A DNA stretch of 64,000 nt from the NCBI GenBank assembly GCA_000153385.1, contig CH672374.1, positions 1,862,544 to 1,926,543 on the forward strand. The letters run 5' to 3'. Of this stretch, positions 45,387-53,989 are shown in pieces (position 1 is the first letter of the stretch; every line of letters begins with the position of its first letter). The notes beneath the pieces are model-generated. The model was not told the DNA's origin, ran no database searches, and saw nothing but the letters and a program-made list of their open reading frames with translations. A program made the position numbers and the translations under genes. Origin of the DNA: Flavobacteria bacterium BBFL7. Its GTDB lineage: Bacteria; Bacteroidota; Bacteroidia; Flavobacteriales; Flavobacteriaceae.

Positions 45387-46196
45387 ATGAAAAAAATCCT
45401 ATTAATCTTATTTACGGTGGTATTCATAATGTCCTGTAAAACCGAAAGCAAAAAAGAAGTTCTATCACCTGTAACAAAGGATACGTCAGTTGATCAAATA
45501 GATTTATCTAAATATCCTCAAGGTTATCAAGATGTTCTAGCTGCGCATGGTGGATTATCTCTTTGGAACACTATGCAAAGCCTTACATTTAAATTACCTA
45601 AAGAAAATGGTGATGAAGTTCATACTACAGATTTGAAAACTAGAGACGTAGTTGTTGAAACAGAAAAATATCAAATAGGTTCACTTAATGGTAAGGTATG
45701 GCTAGCACAAGACAGTACTTATTACCCTAAGAACAGAGCAAGATTTTATCATAATTTGATGTTCTATTTCTATGCGATGCCGTTTATTCTTGCAGATGAT
45801 GGAATTGTTTATAGTGAAACAGCTTCTTTAGAAAAAGATGGAATCTCATATCCAGGAATTAAAATTGCTTATCAGTCTAATGTAGGCGACTCACCAGACG
45901 ATGAGTACATTTTATACTACCATCCAGAATCTAAAAAAATGGAATGGCTAGCTTATACTGTTACTAGAGGACAAGGTTCTAAGTCAACCGATTTTCATTT
46001 TATTAAGTACGATAAATGGCAAGAGGTAAATGGATTATTACTGCCTGAAGAGTTGACCTGGTATAAGACAGAAAGTAATTTACCTACAGAGCCTAGAGGT
46101 AAACCTCGCATTTTTACAAATGTTGATATAGATGCAAGTCATATGGGCGCAAACTTTTATACCATGCCAGATAATGGCGTCTATGTAGATGAATAA
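45387..46196 (+). CDS. Lipoprotein, DUF6503-like
   Basis: Start at ATG 45387 (MKKILLILFTV), since the longer frame overlaps the divergent gene. The lipobox is FIMSC. The ~250-residue mature part contains AAHGGLSLWNTMQSL, YHNLMFYFYAMPFIL and WQEVNGLLLPEELTWY, a pattern I know from Bacteroidota lipoproteins annotated DUF6503 with a LolA-like fold. A role in carrying a lipid or other hydrophobic molecule through the envelope is only a guess from that fold. The start is 115 nt from the divergent BNR gene. Confidence 0.75.
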   Translation: MKKILLILFTVVFIMSCKTESKKEVLSPVTKDTSVDQIDLSKYPQGYQDVLAAHGGLSLWNTMQSLTFKLPKENGDEVHTTDLKTRDVVVETEKYQIGSLNGKVWLAQDSTYYPKNRARFYHNLMFYFYAMPFILADDGIVYSETASLEKDGISYPGIKIAYQSNVGDSPDDEYILYYHPESKKMEWLAYTVTRGQGSKSTDFHFIKYDKWQEVNGLLLPEELTWYKTESNLPTEPRGKPRIFTNVDIDASHMGANFYTMPDNGVYVDE

Positions 46197-46247
46197 ATCA
46201 TTTTTTTATAGTAATTTAAGACCATCAACCACAATCTTAATATTATT

Positions 46248-46352
46248 ATGGAAGTTGCGAGATATGTCATCATCGGTATTGTACTAGTTGCTATCTTATT
46301 ACTAGTCGTTACATTTTTAAAAAATCAAAAAAAGCGCAAGAGAAGACCTTGA
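46248..46352 (+). CDS. 34-residue single-pass membrane peptide
   Basis: ATG 46248 to TGA 46352. The sequence begins MEVARYVIIGIVLVAILLLV, a single hydrophobic helix, followed by a strongly basic tail (KNQKKRKRRP), which by the positive-inside rule puts the C-terminus in the cytoplasm. It lies between the DUF6503-like lipoprotein and the aminopeptidase on the same strand. No family is recognised. The complete helix-plus-basic-tail design and clean start and stop suggest a real small protein, but conservation has not been examined. Confidence 0.55.
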   Translation: MEVARYVIIGIVLVAILLLVVTFLKNQKKRKRRP

Positions 46353-46483
46353 TTTAAATGTTATAGATTTCTGTATTCTTTTGCTATCTCTTGAAGCATT
46401 GGTATCTTGCTAGCCGTTTTAAAGTGTTTTAATATAAATGTTTTAAAATGAGTTTACTACCACTATTTACAACAAATTGAATT

Positions 46484-47776
46484 ATGAAATATCATCCTAT
46501 AGATTCTAAACTCTTTATTAAAAACCGCAAAAACTTTATGGCCAAAATGAAGCCATCGAGTCTAGCCGTATTTAATTCAAACGATATTTTTACAACAGGT
46601 GCAGACAGCACAATGCCATTTAAGCAGCACCGAGATATTTTCTATCTAAGTGGTGCAGATCAAGAAAACACTATTTTAGTATTATTTCCAGACAGCCCAG
46701 ATCCAGCGCATCGCGAGGTATTGTTTGTTACAGAGACTAACGAGCACATCGCCATATGGGAAGGCGAGAAGTTGACTAAAGAACGCGCAACTGAGGTGTC
46801 TGGTATTAAGACTGTTTATTGGTTAAATGATTTTGATAAGAAGTTTTTTGAAATGATGACCCAATGTGACACGATTTATTTCAATACAAATGAGCACTAC
46901 CGTCAGGCTGTAGAAATGGAGTCACGCGAAGATCGATTTATTAAAAAAACTAAAGCGCAATACCCAGCACATAGCTATGCAAAATCAGCTCCTATTTTAC
47001 AACGCTTGCGCGCTGTAAAGGATCAGATTGAAATTGATTTGCTTCAAAAAGCTTGTGATATTACAAATGCCGGTTTCCGTCGTGTACTAGAGTTTACAAA
47101 ACCTGGTGTGATGGAATTTGATCTGGAAGCAGAGTTTTTGCATGAGTTTATAAGAAGACGCAGTGATGGTTTTGCTTATACACCTATTATCGCGAGTGGT
47201 AATAATGCAAACGTATTACATTATATAGAGAATAATCAAGAATGTAAGGATGGTGATTTAATTCTTATCGATGCAGGTGCACAATATGCAAACTATGCAA
47301 GTGATATGTCTAGAACCATTCCTGTTAATGGACGCTATACAGACCGTCAAAAAGAGGTCTACAATGCAGTGTTAAGAGTGAAGAATGAAGCGACGAAAAT
47401 GCTGGTTCCAGGAACGCTCTGGAAAGAATACCATGTTGAGGTAGGTAAAATAATGACTAGTGAATTAATAGGTCTAGGTCTACTTGATAAATTGGATGTG
47501 CAGAACGAAAATCCGGACTGGCCAGCTTATAAGAAATATTTCATGCATGGAACATCTCACCATATGGGATTAGATACTCACGATTATGGTATATTATGGG
47601 AACCTATGCAAGCCGGTAATGTCTTTACTGTAGAACCAGGTATCTATTTGCCAGAAGAAGGTTTTGGAATTAGACTAGAAGATGACGTAGTTATCAATAG
47701 TAGTGGTGAACCATTTAATTTAATGCGTGACATACCTATTGAAATTGAAGAAATTGAAGACTTGATGAATAAATAG
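46484..47776 (+). CDS. pepP: Xaa-Pro aminopeptidase (M24B)
   Basis: The 430-residue protein has the N-terminal aminopeptidase P domain (FKQHRDIFYLSGADQENT) and the C-terminal pita-bread fold with the dinuclear metal ligands: Asp in LILIDAGAQY, Asp in YASDMSRTIP, His in HGTSHHMGLDTHD, Glu in FTVEPGIYLP and Glu in GIRLEDDVVI. It removes N-terminal residues preceding proline in the cytoplasm. It appears monocistronic, with a hairpin terminator at 47796-47829. Confidence 0.95.
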   Translation: MKYHPIDSKLFIKNRKNFMAKMKPSSLAVFNSNDIFTTGADSTMPFKQHRDIFYLSGADQENTILVLFPDSPDPAHREVLFVTETNEHIAIWEGEKLTKERATEVSGIKTVYWLNDFDKKFFEMMTQCDTIYFNTNEHYRQAVEMESREDRFIKKTKAQYPAHSYAKSAPILQRLRAVKDQIEIDLLQKACDITNAGFRRVLEFTKPGVMEFDLEAEFLHEFIRRRSDGFAYTPIIASGNNANVLHYIENNQECKDGDLILIDAGAQYANYASDMSRTIPVNGRYTDRQKEVYNAVLRVKNEATKMLVPGTLWKEYHVEVGKIMTSELIGLGLLDKLDVQNENPDWPAYKKYFMHGTSHHMGLDTHDYGILWEPMQAGNVFTVEPGIYLPEEGFGIRLEDDVVINSSGEPFNLMRDIPIEIEEIEDLMNK

Positions 47777-47795
47777 CAACTGTCTTATTAATCAC

Positions 47796-47829
47796 AATGC
47801 CGTTTTACTTATGTAGAGCGGCATTTTTC
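47796..47829 (+). terminator. Terminator of pepP
   Basis: AATGCCG (47796-47802) pairs with CGGCATT (47819-47825) across a 16-nt loop, followed by T residues. It begins 20 nt after the stop. Confidence 0.65.
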
Positions 47830-47873
47830 ATTAATAGCAATTGTTGGTGTGTTGTAAAAGCTTTAAAATATTA

Positions 47874-47889
47874 CGCTTTCGCGAAAGCA
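47874..47889. repeat. Palindrome, 14-bp perfect core
   Basis: CGCTTTCGCGAAAGCA, intergenic, 30 nt before the ATG at 47920. Only the last base differs from the consensus. Confidence 0.9.
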
Positions 47890-47919
47890 TAATCCCAACA
47901 CACATCGTACTTTTACAGC

Positions 47920-48276
47920 ATGAGCAGAGATGAACAATTAAAAGAGCGATGGGCACAAACAGTTGCCTTTTTTCAAGAGCGTTTCAGTGATGGAGAACAA
48001 ATGGATATAGATGCTATATTGTTCATGATAGGAGTTCAAGAATTGGGACAGCTGCATCGCAAGTTTCAGAAAGATGAGAAATACCAACTCATGCATATTG
48101 CGATATGTCGTGTGTTAGAACCTTATGGTTACTATGAATTCTCGCATTTTGATGATGATAAATGGCCACACTATACAGTAAAAGAGAATTTACCACCGCT
48201 TAAGGCAGGAGAACAGTCTTTATTGATGAAAGAAGCCATAGTACAGTACATGATTGATGCTGAGGTTATCAACTAA
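47920..48276 (+). CDS. Conserved hypothetical protein, alpha-helical
   Basis: A 118-residue soluble acidic protein without signal peptide. It is mostly helical in appearance (LKERWAQTVAFFQERF, AILFMIGVQELGQLHRKF, HIAICRVLEPYGYYEF). I believe it is conserved in Flavobacteriia but know no function. A near-exact palindrome (47874-47889) lies 30 nt before the ATG in the promoter/leader region. It ends directly against the convergent DinB-like gene (stops adjacent). Confidence 0.7.
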   Translation: MSRDEQLKERWAQTVAFFQERFSDGEQMDIDAILFMIGVQELGQLHRKFQKDEKYQLMHIAICRVLEPYGYYEFSHFDDDKWPHYTVKENLPPLKAGEQSLLMKEAIVQYMIDAEVIN

Positions 48277-48789
48277 CTACCAGCCGGTATATCTAGGTAA
48301 ATCTATCTGGCACATGTTAAGGTAAACGATAAGTTGACCACGATGATGGGTGACGTGATCCTGTAATAGATTAAGAATTTGTAATCTAGATTTAGGTCCT
48401 GCATAAAATTCGACAACTTCTTCAAACTTTCCAGCATCCATAGCTTTTACAGCATTATATATATCGTCAAATCTAGATTGCAGGGCAATAATAAGATCTT
48501 CTTTAGATAAATCAGATAGGTCTTCTGGTTCTCCTACAGTTTCTAGATTAAAGTAAGTTGTGCCTAGCCATTTCATATTGCCTTCCATATGTATCAATTG
48601 AGTTTTGAAACTCATTTGACGTTTTGTAGGCTTGAAGTCGTATTGATCTTCAGGCATTGCTTGTGCAATAGCGACTAGATATTCTTTTGAATTATTCCAC
48701 TTTTCTAGAAATGCGCCTTTCACATCAGTTTGTTGAGCCATGCTTGTAATTCCCATTAAAACAGTAAGAAGGAGAATGGCCTTTTTCAT
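48277..48789 (-). CDS. DinB-like four-helix protein with signal peptide
   Basis: The 170-residue protein has an N-terminal signal peptide (cut near SMAQQ) and a DinB/YfiT-like domain with the three metal-binding histidines: one in LIHMEGNM and two in DHVTHHRGQL. The fold resembles bacillithiol/mycothiol-dependent transferases. Export to the periplasm is unusual compared with cytoplasmic DinB relatives but is common in Bacteroidota. It follows the CNNM gene after 5 nt on the minus strand, so it is probably co-transcribed with it. Confidence 0.82.
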   Translation of the reverse strand: MKKAILLLTVLMGITSMAQQTDVKGAFLEKWNNSKEYLVAIAQAMPEDQYDFKPTKRQMSFKTQLIHMEGNMKWLGTTYFNLETVGEPEDLSDLSKEDLIIALQSRFDDIYNAVKAMDAGKFEEVVEFYAGPKSRLQILNLLQDHVTHHRGQLIVYLNMCQIDLPRYTGW

Positions 48790-48794
48790 GAAAC

Positions 48795-49895
48795 TTATAA
48801 ATTTGAATCTTGTTCTGGATTTTCTAACCCAAGAGATTTAGATCTTTTTTCCCAATTTTTACGTGCTAATTGCTGCATGTCTTCAACATTATCACTTTCA
48901 TCCATAATTTCTAATCCCAGCATGGTTTCTATGACATCTTCCATAGTAACGACACCTTGTACGCTACCATAATCATCTACTACTAGAGCCATATGTTCTT
49001 TAGTAGCGATCATTTTTTCAAATAATTGAGGGATAGGCATATGTGCAGGTACCATAGAAATTTCGCGACGTAAATCTTCAAGTGTTTCTGCTGGTTTATC
49101 GTGTATAATATCTTCTAGTATATGATCTTTAAGCACGTATCCTTTAATATCGTCTCTATTAGTACCAAAGACAGGAATACGGGAGAAACGAAGTTCTTGA
49201 TTTTCTGTAAAGAAGTCCTTAATTTTCATGGATTGTGGCGCCATAAACATGACCGATCGTGGCGTCATCACATCTTTAACTTCAATCTGATTAAAGTTCA
49301 TTAAACTCTTGATATATTGACCTTCACTAGGGTCAAAAACGCCTTCTTTCTCTGCTGTGTCTGTTATGGCAATAAAATCTTCACGAGTCATGGTATTCAT
49401 GTGAGCACTTTTACCGATAGCTTTCGTGGTTAATTGTAATACCCATAAAATTCCTAACCACTTTAATGGAAAAATCATGATATTTAATGCTGTAGTCGTA
49501 AAACCAGCAAGGCTTTGCCAGTAAGTCGCACCAATCGTCTTAGGAATGATTTCCGAAACTACAAGAATTAAAACGGTCATGATACCCGATACAATTCCAA
49601 CAAATGGTATCCCAAAATAACTACTGTCATAACCACTACCACTTACCATATTTTCTGCTTGAACACCTACTAGAATTGCTCCTACGGTATGAGCAAGCGT
49701 ATTTAAAGTAAGAATGGCAATAAGTGGTTTGTCCACATCTTTTTTAAGCTCTTTTAACGCTGGAATATAAGACGCACCTTCTTGACCTTTTACTTTCATA
49801 AAAGTTCCTGTAATACTTAGTAATACTGCTTCTAGAATAGAGCAGAGAAATGAAAAGAAGATTGATACTGTGGCGTAAATAAGGAGTAATCCCAT
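48795..49895 (-). CDS. CNNM (DUF21) membrane protein with CBS pair, no CorC domain
   Basis: The 366-residue protein has an N-terminal CNNM transmembrane domain (three or four helices, about residues 1-170, with VSEIIPKTIGATYW) and a cytoplasmic CBS-domain pair beginning near VKDVMTPRSVMFM and containing DDYGSVQGVVTMEDVIETMLG. The family is linked to magnesium or cobalt efflux and hemolysin-like proteins. The usual C-terminal CorC/HlyC domain is absent: the protein stops about 40 residues after the CBS pair. It is 32 nt downstream of hemB and 5 nt upstream of the DinB-like gene. Confidence 0.88.
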   Translation of the reverse strand: MGLLLIYATVSIFFSFLCSILEAVLLSITGTFMKVKGQEGASYIPALKELKKDVDKPLIAILTLNTLAHTVGAILVGVQAENMVSGSGYDSSYFGIPFVGIVSGIMTVLILVVSEIIPKTIGATYWQSLAGFTTTALNIMIFPLKWLGILWVLQLTTKAIGKSAHMNTMTREDFIAITDTAEKEGVFDPSEGQYIKSLMNFNQIEVKDVMTPRSVMFMAPQSMKIKDFFTENQELRFSRIPVFGTNRDDIKGYVLKDHILEDIIHDKPAETLEDLRREISMVPAHMPIPQLFEKMIATKEHMALVVDDYGSVQGVVTMEDVIETMLGLEIMDESDNVEDMQQLARKNWEKRSKSLGLENPEQDSNL

Positions 49896-49927
49896 GAATA
49901 GTTTTTTGTAAAGTTAATCAACAATTT

Positions 49928-50902
49928 TTAACCTAGTAATTTCACTACATCTTTAGCAAAATAACTCGCAATTAAATCAGCGCCAGCTCTTTTAATGGCA
50001 GTGACTTGTTCCATCATCACGGCATCATGGTTGAGCCAGCCTTTTTCTGCCGCAGCTTTAAGCATGGCATATTCACCACTTACTTGATAAACACTAATAG
50101 GAACTTCAACTTCGTTTTTTAAATCACGTACGATATCTAGATAACATAATCCTGGTTTTACCATAACTATGTCTGCTCCTTCATCGATGTCCATGAGTGT
50201 TTCTCTTATGGCTTCACTGCGATTCGCAGGATCCATCTGATAGGTTTTTTTATCGCCAAAACCAGGCGCACTATCCAGTGCATCTCTAAATGGCCCGTAA
50301 AAAGCACTAGCATACTTGGCGCTATAACTCATGATTCCGGTATTTTTAAAACCTTCTTCTTCTAGAGCTTCACGTATATAAAGAATACGTCCATCCATCA
50401 TATCGCTAGGCGCCACCATATCTGCTCCAGCTTGTGCATGTGAGATGCTCATTTGAGCCAGTACTTCAGCAGTTTCATCATTTAGAATTTCTCCATTTTC
50501 AACAATACCATCATGACCATAACTTGAAAAAGGATCCAATGCAACATCTGTCATAACATACATATCTGGCGCTACATCTTTGACTGTTTTAATAGCGCGT
50601 TGCATTAAACCATTTGCATTAATAGCTTCAGTTCCTTTATTGTCTTTAAGATTGTCGGGAACTTTTACAAAAAGCAACACACTTTTCAATCCCATAGACC
50701 ATAACGTTTTTACTTCTTCCTTAAGTAAATCTAGACTATAACGATAGTAGTCTGGCATAGAAGCAATTTCTTCCTTTATACCAGTTCCTTCTACTATGAA
50801 TAGTGGAACTATAAAATCATTAGGTGAAATAATGGTTTCTTGAACCATTGATCTTATAGCGTTATTTGTTCTTAATCTTCTATTACGTCTTAATGGGTAC
50901 AT
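49928..50902 (-). CDS. hemB: Delta-aminolevulinic acid dehydratase (porphobilinogen synthase)
   Basis: The 324-residue enzyme condenses two 5-aminolevulinate molecules to porphobilinogen in heme synthesis. The two catalytic lysines are present in MSYSAKYASAFYGPF and IVMVKPGLCYLDIV. In place of the zinc-binding cysteine cluster it has ALDPFSSYGHDG, i.e. the Asp-containing, magnesium-type site. The N-terminal RPRRLR-like signature appears as YPLRRNRRLRTN. It lies upstream of CNNM and DinB-like genes on the minus strand; hemC, later in the same pathway, lies at the window end. Confidence 0.96.
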   Translation of the reverse strand: MYPLRRNRRLRTNNAIRSMVQETIISPNDFIVPLFIVEGTGIKEEIASMPDYYRYSLDLLKEEVKTLWSMGLKSVLLFVKVPDNLKDNKGTEAINANGLMQRAIKTVKDVAPDMYVMTDVALDPFSSYGHDGIVENGEILNDETAEVLAQMSISHAQAGADMVAPSDMMDGRILYIREALEEEGFKNTGIMSYSAKYASAFYGPFRDALDSAPGFGDKKTYQMDPANRSEAIRETLMDIDEGADIVMVKPGLCYLDIVRDLKNEVEVPISVYQVSGEYAMLKAAAEKGWLNHDAVMMEQVTAIKRAGADLIASYFAKDVVKLLG

Positions 50903-51005
50903 ATAAAAAGTGTAAATCGTTTATATAAAATATAAGTTGTAAAGTTCAACTATTTTAAAACTAGTGTTTTAAATGTTTAGTGAATGAATTTGAATCCAAT
51001 CTTGT

Positions 51006-51758
51006 CTATAACTCTTTCTTCAACACAGTACTACTTGCTTGTGCAGTGCACATAACCGTTAGGTCTGCAATATTTACATGCGCAGGTCTGGTTACAGCAA
51101 ATAAAATAACATCAGCAATATCCTGCGCTTGTAACGCTAGGTATCCTTGATATACCTTTTCGGCTCTTTCAGAATCTCCTTTAAACCGCACCTCACTGAA
51201 GTTAGTCTCAACCAATCCAGGATTTACAGCGCCTACACGTATGTTATAAGGGTTTAAATCTAATCGCATGCCAGTAGTAATGGCGTCTACAGCATGTTTA
51301 GAGCCACAGTAAACATTACCGTTAGGGTATACTTCTTTTCCTGCGGTCGAACCTATGTTGATGATTTGGCCACGTTTTCTATCTCGCATTTGAGGTATAA
51401 TCGCATTACTTACGTAAAGCAGTCCTTTAACATTAATATCCATCATCGCATCCCAATCATCGATACTACCTCTATCAATCGGGTCTAAACCATGGGCATT
51501 TCCTGCGTTGTTGATCAAGATATCTATTTCATTAAAAGGTGCTTTTAAGCTTGCTATTTGAGAAGCAACCATATCTTTATCACGCACATCAAATGCTAAT
51601 GTTTCTACAGGTACAACCGCACTTAATTCTTCTTTAAGTTCTGCTAGTTTTTCCATGTTTCTTCCACATAATACGATGGCAAATCCATTTTCGGCTAGTG
51701 TTATAGCTGTTGCGAGTCCTATACCGCTGGTGGCACCGGTAATTAATACTGTTTTCAT
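51006..51758 (-). CDS. Classical SDR oxidoreductase (YdfG-like)
   Basis: Start at ATG 51758 (MKTVLITGATSG), 18 nt inside the longest frame. A 250-residue classical short-chain dehydrogenase with TGATSGIGLA for cofactor binding, NNAGNAHG, the catalytic Ser in INIGSTAGKE and YxxxK in VYCGSKHAV. An Arg in CGRNMEKL suggests NADP(H). YdfG-type enzymes act on 3-hydroxy acids and serine-like substrates, but specificity is not certain. A single-mismatch palindrome copy is 45 nt upstream of the start. Confidence 0.88.
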   Translation of the reverse strand: MKTVLITGATSGIGLATAITLAENGFAIVLCGRNMEKLAELKEELSAVVPVETLAFDVRDKDMVASQIASLKAPFNEIDILINNAGNAHGLDPIDRGSIDDWDAMMDINVKGLLYVSNAIIPQMRDRKRGQIINIGSTAGKEVYPNGNVYCGSKHAVDAITTGMRLDLNPYNIRVGAVNPGLVETNFSEVRFKGDSERAEKVYQGYLALQAQDIADVILFAVTRPAHVNIADLTVMCTAQASSTVLKKEL

Positions 51759-52014
51759 TGCGAGTACTTTGTACAAAAATAAGCAATAGTTAGGTTTGGG
51801 TACGCTTCCGCGAAAGCGTAATTAACATACTATTATTACTCTTTTAAAACTTGTGTTGCCATATTTACTCAGCGATTTGCGTTCGATATCATGGAATTTG
51901 ATATTATTCATAAATATTTACGATTTTTTATGCATTTTTAACGCACGATTAACAGCAAACATGATAAGAAAACTACATTTTGCGAGTTAGATTGAATGTA
52001 ATAGTACATCACTT
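51759..52014. other. 256-nt divergent promoter region (SDR / moxR)
   Basis: It holds the single-mismatch palindrome at 51803-51818 near the SDR start and, about 30 nt before the moxR ATG, a -7-like TACATTTTG (one T longer than consensus). No other structure was seen. Confidence 0.45.
51803..51818. repeat. 16-bp palindrome, one mismatch
   Basis: CGCTTCCGCGAAAGCG, 45 nt upstream of the SDR start. It is the exact reverse complement of the variant at 28091-28106. Confidence 0.85.
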
Positions 52015-53019
52015 ATGGATCAACAAAATACCGCTATAGATATAGCAAGTATCAACGAAAAAATAGCCCAAGAAAGTCAATTTGTAGACCTATTAGTTAA
52101 TGAGATGAATAAGGTAATTGTAGGCCAGCAATATATGGTGGAACGGTTACTTATAGGTTTATTAGGTCGCGGACATATCTTATTAGAAGGAGTTCCAGGA
52201 CTTGCAAAGACACTAGCCATTACTACCTTATCTAAGGCAGTTAGTGGTTCTTTTTCTAGAATTCAATTTACGCCAGATTTACTTCCTGCAGACGTAGTGG
52301 GAACGTTAATCTATAACATGAAAGATGGTGAGTTCAACATTAAAAAAGGACCCGTTTTTGCAAATTTTGTTCTTGCAGATGAGATTAACCGTGCGCCTGC
52401 AAAAGTGCAAAGTGCACTACTAGAGGCTATGCAAGAAAAGCAAGTTACGATAGGAGACACTACTTTTCCATTGCAACGACCATTTTTAGTAATGGCAACA
52501 CAAAACCCAGTAGATCAAGAAGGTACTTATCCATTGCCAGAGGCACAAATGGATCGTTTTATGTTAAAAACGGTTATCGATTATCCTACCATTGCAGATG
52601 AGCAGTTCATTATGCGTGCTAATCTTAAAAAAGAATTTCCACAGCCTAATCCTGTTGTAAGTATAGATCAGATTTTAAAAGCTCAAGAATCTGTAGAAAT
52701 GGTTTACATGGATGAGAAGATTGAGAAATATATCTTAGATATCATATTTGCAACACGTTATCCAGAAAATTATGGATTACATGATTTAAAGCCGCTTATT
52801 AGTTTTGGGGCTTCGCCTCGTGGATCGATTAACCTTGCCAAAGCTGCAAAATGTTATGCCTTTATTAAACGTCGTGGATATGTAGTGCCAGAAGATGTGC
52901 GTGCAGTAGTGCTAGATGTATTGCGTCATCGTATTGGGATCACTTATGAAGCCGAAGCAGAAAACTTTACTACTGAAGATATAGTCAATAAGATTGTAAA
53001 CACAATTGAAGTGCCTTAA
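52015..53019 (+). CDS. moxR: MoxR-family AAA+ ATPase
   Basis: The 334-residue AAA+ ATPase has Walker A GVPGLAKT (residues 59-66), Walker B VLADEIN (about 119-125) and sensor 1 in LVMATQNPVDQEGTYPLPEAQMDRF. MoxR proteins act as chaperone-like ATPases that mature VWA-domain proteins encoded next to them. Here it heads the eight-gene Bat cluster with a DUF58 gene 106 nt downstream. The protein is cytoplasmic. Confidence 0.96.
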   Translation: MDQQNTAIDIASINEKIAQESQFVDLLVNEMNKVIVGQQYMVERLLIGLLGRGHILLEGVPGLAKTLAITTLSKAVSGSFSRIQFTPDLLPADVVGTLIYNMKDGEFNIKKGPVFANFVLADEINRAPAKVQSALLEAMQEKQVTIGDTTFPLQRPFLVMATQNPVDQEGTYPLPEAQMDRFMLKTVIDYPTIADEQFIMRANLKKEFPQPNPVVSIDQILKAQESVEMVYMDEKIEKYILDIIFATRYPENYGLHDLKPLISFGASPRGSINLAKAAKCYAFIKRRGYVVPEDVRAVVLDVLRHRIGITYEAEAENFTTEDIVNKIVNTIEVP

Positions 53020-53125
53020 AAAGCTTATCAGGTCCGTTATTATTTTAGTTATTTATTAAGTAGCATATAGAATAGAATAACTGAGAAATAAGGCTGAGAT
53101 TATGATTAAAGAGTAAAGCGAGTAA

Positions 53126-53989
53126 ATGGATACTAAAGAACTTCTTAAAAAAGTACGTAAAATCGAGATCAAAACGCGTCGTCTAAGTGATGCCGTTTTT
53201 GGTGGCGAGTATCATAGTGCTTTTAAAGGTCGTGGTATGACCTTTAGTGAGGTACGTAAATATCAATATGGTGATGATGTAAGAAATATAGACTGGAACG
53301 TAACGGCAAAATATAGTGAGCCATTCATTAAAGTATTTGAAGAAGAACGTGAATTAACCTTAATGTTGGTTGCAGACGTGAGTGGATCTACACTTTTTGG
53401 AACGCAAGAGCAAATTAAGAAAGAAATCATAACTGAGTTATGTGCCACACTTGCCTTTAGTGCTCTTCAAAACAATGATAAGGTAGGGCTATTGTTATTT
53501 TCAGATCAAGTAGAGTTGTTTTTACCACCTAAAAAAGGGAAGTCTTATATCTTAAGAATAATTAGAGAGTTGTTAGAATTTGAACCGCAACATAAAACTA
53601 CTAACATAAGTGGTGCTCTAGAGTTTATGGCAGGTGTTCTAAAGAAAAAAGCGATTGTATTTGTACTGTCTGATTTTATGGCAACAGATTATGATAGAAC
53701 CTTAAAAATTATAGGGCGCAAACACGATGTGACTGGTGTGCGCATATATGACCAGAGAGAAGCTCTAATGCCTAATATAGGACTAGTACAATTTAAAGAT
53801 CAAGAGTCTGGAAAAAGTCAAATGATAAATACAAGCTCAAAATCCATACGTAATAAATATGCCGCACACCATTTAGAATGTGCAGATTATTTTAAGAATG
53901 CGTTTACTAAGTCGGATAGTGGAGCAATCGATTTAGAAACTAAAGAAAGTTATACAAAGAAATTATTAGGATATTTTAAAACACGATGA
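53126..53989 (+). CDS. DUF58 (VWA-like) protein
   Basis: A 287-residue protein with the DUF58 signature GRGMTFSEVRKYQYGDDVRNIDWN followed by a degenerate VWA domain with a MIDAS-like VADVSGST (D-x-S-x-S). The family couples MoxR to membrane VWA proteins. It is the second gene of the operon, and its 3' end overlaps the next gene by 4 nt. Confidence 0.93.
   Translation: MDTKELLKKVRKIEIKTRRLSDAVFGGEYHSAFKGRGMTFSEVRKYQYGDDVRNIDWNVTAKYSEPFIKVFEEERELTLMLVADVSGSTLFGTQEQIKKEIITELCATLAFSALQNNDKVGLLLFSDQVELFLPPKKGKSYILRIIRELLEFEPQHKTTNISGALEFMAGVLKKKAIVFVLSDFMATDYDRTLKIIGRKHDVTGVRIYDQREALMPNIGLVQFKDQESGKSQMINTSSKSIRNKYAAHHLECADYFKNAFTKSDSGAIDLETKESYTKKLLGYFKTR

Noticed and set aside
45246-45387. Longer N-terminus for the DUF6503-like lipoprotein
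   Set aside because: The extension overlaps the divergent BNR gene and would hide the lipoprotein signal, which starts at the ATG at 45387.
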